A stretch of 64,000 nt of DNA. It comes from an archaeon. GTDB taxonomy: Archaea > Thermoproteota > Thermoprotei_A > Marsarchaeales > Marsarchaeaceae. Made by a program: the position numbers and the translations under genes. This document shows, one piece after another, positions 61,971 to 64,000 of this stretch. The stretch spans positions 1-64,000 of the forward strand of contig JAKAWJ010000001.1 in assembly GCA_021817005.1 (NCBI GenBank). The letters run 5' to 3'. Under the pieces are notes generated by a model. That model was not told where the DNA came from, made no database searches, and was given only the letters and a program-made list of their open reading frames with translations. Within the stretch, counting starts at the first letter, position 1. Each line of letters begins with the position of its first letter.

Positions 61971-62450
61971 TCAGTCGAAGCGGACGGCGTCTCTCGGATC
62001 TTCCTTCAGCACATCAAGAACGAATGAGGTATTGCTCCTCTCTACCCCTTCAACTTCGGTGAATTTCTGTATGGTATCCTCAAGTTGCTCGCGAGTTCTT
62101 GCCCTGCTGAGAACTATGAAGTCATTCTCCCCCAGCACAAAGTAGACCGCCCACACTCCCTTTATTGCTGCAAGCTTGGTGCCAACAAACTTTTGATAGT
62201 CCGGGCCATATCTTGCTCTTATCAGAGAAACCGCGGTGATTGGTTCTCCAAGTTTGTCGAAATCCAGCCAAGGGAGGAAACCTTTCAACACACCCGACTT
62301 CCTGAGTTTGTTGAGCCTATTGTGCACGGTCGATTTGGATACGCGGGCTTTGTCAGAGATGTGCTTCAGGCTCAGGTCGCCATTTCGAACAAGCGCGGCG
62401 AGTATTTTCATGTCAACCGAATCCAGCTCTCTGAATTCTTCGCTTGGCAC
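61971..62450 (-). CDS. Lrp/AsnC family transcriptional regulator
   Basis: 159 residues. An N-terminal helix-turn-helix (VDMKILAALVRNGDLSLKHI, then ARVSKSTVHNRLNKLRKSGV) precedes the RAM ligand/oligomer domain (VSLIRARYG, VWAVYFVLGENDFIVLSRA, FVLDVLKED). It binds DNA as an oligomer, probably sensing an amino acid. The end lies 18 bases from the convergent MFS gene. Confidence 0.93.
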   Translation of the reverse strand: MPSEEFRELDSVDMKILAALVRNGDLSLKHISDKARVSKSTVHNRLNKLRKSGVLKGFLPWLDFDKLGEPITAVSLIRARYGPDYQKFVGTKLAAIKGVWAVYFVLGENDFIVLSRARTREQLEDTIQKFTEVEGVERSNTSFVLDVLKEDPRDAVRFD

Positions 62451-62471
62451 AGTTGGAACTACCCATCCGCC

Positions 62472-62479
62472 ATAAAAAA
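62472..62479 (-). promoter_or_regulatory. TATA box of the Lrp-type regulator
   Basis: TTTTTTAT on the minus strand, centred 25.5 bases before the ATG; leaderless. Confidence 0.7.
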
Positions 62480-62629
62480 CGCTACGTAAACTTGCTACCC
62501 TCGGTCTTTATTAGCGTGGTCTCAGCCCGCAGTCGCGCAGTCCTTCCCCCCACAACCCCTCAACGCTGGTCGTTGCGAAGTGTATGGCGTAGCTTATATT
62601 CATGCTCGGCAAACCCGCTTGCACCTACA

Positions 62630-62887
62630 ATGAGCCAAGGTTCAGAAGGCGGTTTCGGACACGGCGGCAGACGTCCTTTCGGCCCTAAACCGGTTGAGGA
62701 AGGAAAGGAGTACGAGGTTGAAGTAACGGAGATTTCACGAAGAGGCGACGGAGTCGCAAAGATTGAGGGCTTCGTGATATTCGTGCAAGGCGCGAAGGTG
62801 GGACAGAAGGTTCGGATAAAGGTCGACAGGGTTGGACCTCGATTCGCGAGCGCTTCGGTCGTAAATTCGGGCCAAAGCTCTGAATAA
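62630..62887 (+). CDS. Small TRAM-domain RNA-binding protein
   Basis: 85 residues from ATG 62630. A glycine-rich lead (GGFGHGGRRPFGPKPVEE) is followed by a complete TRAM domain: EYEVEVTEISRRGDGVAKIE with GFVIFVQGAKVGQKVRIKVD. Single-TRAM proteins are known archaeal RNA chaperones. A TTATATTC box near 62597 fits as promoter. Confidence 0.94.
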   Translation: MSQGSEGGFGHGGRRPFGPKPVEEGKEYEVEVTEISRRGDGVAKIEGFVIFVQGAKVGQKVRIKVDRVGPRFASASVVNSGQSSE

Positions 62888-63042
62888 GCTCCTGAGCTTC
62901 GGGTTATCCACTTTTCAATTTCTCCTGTTTTTATCCTTTAGCCAATTTTGCGCTGGCCGGTTCCGGATACCCTCTGCCTGCGGAGCTTCCTGGGCGCGAA
63001 GCGATTTCGGGCTACCGAAGATGCAAGTTCAGTTTCGCGCTA

Positions 63043-63050
63043 AGTATTTA
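63043..63050 (+). promoter_or_regulatory. TATA box of the SCP2-domain gene
   Basis: AGTATTTA centred 29.5 bases before the GTG at 63076. Confidence 0.65.
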
Positions 63051-63075
63051 ACAGCCTTCCCGGCTCAACCACTGC

Positions 63076-63408
63076 GTGACAGAACTAAGCTCAGCCTTTG
63101 CCGCGGAAGTGGAGAAAGCAAATAGAAGCGAAGCGATAAAGCAAAAGATTGCGGGCTGGAACAAAACCTTCCAGCTCAAGCCGGCTGACTCGGATCCGTT
63201 CCAGGTGATAATCGAGGGCGGCTCTGCTCGCGTAGAAATGGGTTTGGCAGGCGCTCCCGTGGCTACTCTGATCATGAGCAGCGCTGACATGCTTTCGATG
63301 ATTCAGGGAAAGCTTGATCCGGTGCAGGCGTTCTTTTCCGGTAAGCTGAAGATTGAAGGAAACATATTCGAGGCCCAGGCTCTGCAGGCGGTACTCTCCG
63401 GGGGTTAG
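63076..63408 (+). CDS. SCP2 sterol-binding-domain protein
   Basis: 110 residues. The lipid-binding fold is recognised by FQVIIEGGSARVEMGLAGAP and SSADMLSMIQGKLDPVQAFF, then GKLKIEGN near the end, the usual SCP2 order. It probably binds lipids or acyl-CoA in the cytoplasm. Single-gene unit. Confidence 0.9.
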   Translation: MTELSSAFAAEVEKANRSEAIKQKIAGWNKTFQLKPADSDPFQVIIEGGSARVEMGLAGAPVATLIMSSADMLSMIQGKLDPVQAFFSGKLKIEGNIFEAQALQAVLSGG

Positions 63409-63472
63409 CGATTCGCTCGTCTATCTCTGGACAAATCGCAGTTAATGCGCCACCAGAACTGTCATGCACTGA

Positions 63473-64000
63473 TTGGGTGTCAGGTTGACGCGCTTGGCCT
63501 CGGTTGCTGCCTCAGCCCCAGGTAAGGTCACCCTATTCGGGGAGCATGCCGTAGTGTACGGCCAACCTGCAATAGTGGGCGCCATTAATCGCAGAGTGAC
63601 CGTCTCTATTCAAGAGACGGGTGACGCAACATTCAGGCTGCGCATGCCTGACGTGGGTGAAGGGGAAGCGATACTGCGGCTCCGGAATGGCGAGGTGAAG
63701 CTGCAGTCATCGGAGCCCAGGCTCAGGATGGCAGCGCTGCTGGTTAGCGCCGCGATGAGTCAGGTTCTTCAAGAGCCCGAGAAGCTACGTGGAGCCTCTC
63801 TTAGAGTGACTTCCGAAATGCCGGTAGGCGCGGGCCTCGGAACCTCAGCCGCACTTGTTGTTGCAACTATAGCTGGTTTCTCAAGCTTGCTCGACGAGAA
63901 ACTAGATACAAAGACAATGGTCGAGCTCGCTAGGAGAGCGGAGCTCTCGGTTCAGGGCAGTTCCAGCGGAATGGATGTCTGTGCTTCGGTGGTGGGAGGA
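63473..64000 (+). CDS. mvk: Mevalonate kinase (truncated by window end)
   Basis: GHMP kinase N-terminal part. After several TTG candidates (63473, 63485, 63494) comes ASAPGKVTLFGEHAVVYGQP, and later EMPVGAGLGTSAALVVATIA with the catalytic Asp region QGSSSGMDVCASVVGG. This is the mevalonate kinase pattern, the first kinase of the route continued by the genes at 31-33 kb. A GTTAATGC element near 63444 favours the TTG at 63473. The 3' end lies beyond the window. Confidence 0.88.
   Translation, partial: MGVRLTRLASVAASAPGKVTLFGEHAVVYGQPAIVGAINRRVTVSIQETGDATFRLRMPDVGEGEAILRLRNGEVKLQSSEPRLRMAALLVSAAMSQVLQEPEKLRGASLRVTSEMPVGAGLGTSAALVVATIAGFSSLLDEKLDTKTMVELARRAELSVQGSSSGMDVCASVVGG

Overview
The window reads as archaeal chromosome. 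Many genes have a TATA-like box centred about 26 bases upstream of the start codon and almost no leader, the pattern of leaderless archaeal transcription. GTG and TTG starts are frequent. The gene content is archaeal too: enzymes of the mevalonate isoprenoid route, a proteasome-fold hydrolase, an F420-type (LLM) oxidoreductase, a small TRAM-domain protein, Lrp/AsnC and TrmB-like regulators, and large glycosylation-site-rich surface proteins. I suspect a Thermoplasmata-related lineage, but nothing here fixes the taxonomy (no rRNA or tRNA was seen).

Layout. 0-7.2 kb: two ABC systems on the minus strand, one MacB/FtsX-like and one NitT/SsuBC-like with a double-length permease. 7.9-13.5 kb: a surface protein with Ig/PKD-like repeats and a cytoplasmic zinc ribbon, then an overlapping cassette of ABC ATPase, two membrane proteins and a winged-helix regulator. 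13.7-17.5 kb: a nucleotide pyrophosphatase/phosphodiesterase-family protein and small zinc-ribbon or secreted proteins. 17.5-31 kb: an accessory island. 31-36 kb: phosphomevalonate kinase-like and diphosphomevalonate decarboxylase genes, a proteasome-like Ntn hydrolase and a dienelactone hydrolase operon. 36-50 kb: amino-acid PLP enzymes, small membrane proteins, a lone cNMP-binding domain, MsrB, a PEP mutase/isocitrate lyase-family protein, an 1113-residue surface protein and thioredoxin. 50-64 kb: mostly house-keeping or redox genes, ending in a mevalonate kinase cut by the window edge.

The outstanding region is 18.9-27.4 kb. It is a minus-strand operon that I read as a class 2-like DISARM anti-phage system: an m5C DNA methyltransferase, a mismatch-type HhH-GPD DNA glycosylase overlapping it by 4 bases, a very large DrmA-type helicase, a DUF1998 protein (DrmB) and a phospholipase D-family protein (DrmC). 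No drmE is visible. Two amber codons sit at awkward places: one directly between drmA and drmB, with no ATG/GTG/TTG available for the conserved DrmB N-terminus, and one inside the drmC core. The operon is bracketed by two diverged 97-base direct repeats (17.54 and 28.66 kb) and by decayed genes, as expected for an island inserted among remnants. Just beyond lies a second possible defence pair (29.6-30.8 kb): a PLD-fold protein with an uncharacterised C-terminal domain overlapping a small three-helix membrane protein, with a perfect palindrome at the predicted transcription start.

Metabolic thread: PMK-like plus MDD (31-33 kb), mevalonate kinase (63.5 kb) and UppP (53 kb) together suggest a classical mevalonate route with lipid-carrier recycling. 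No CRISPR array, insertion sequence with an intact transposase, replication origin, tRNA or rRNA was found. All motif and promoter assignments were made by eye.
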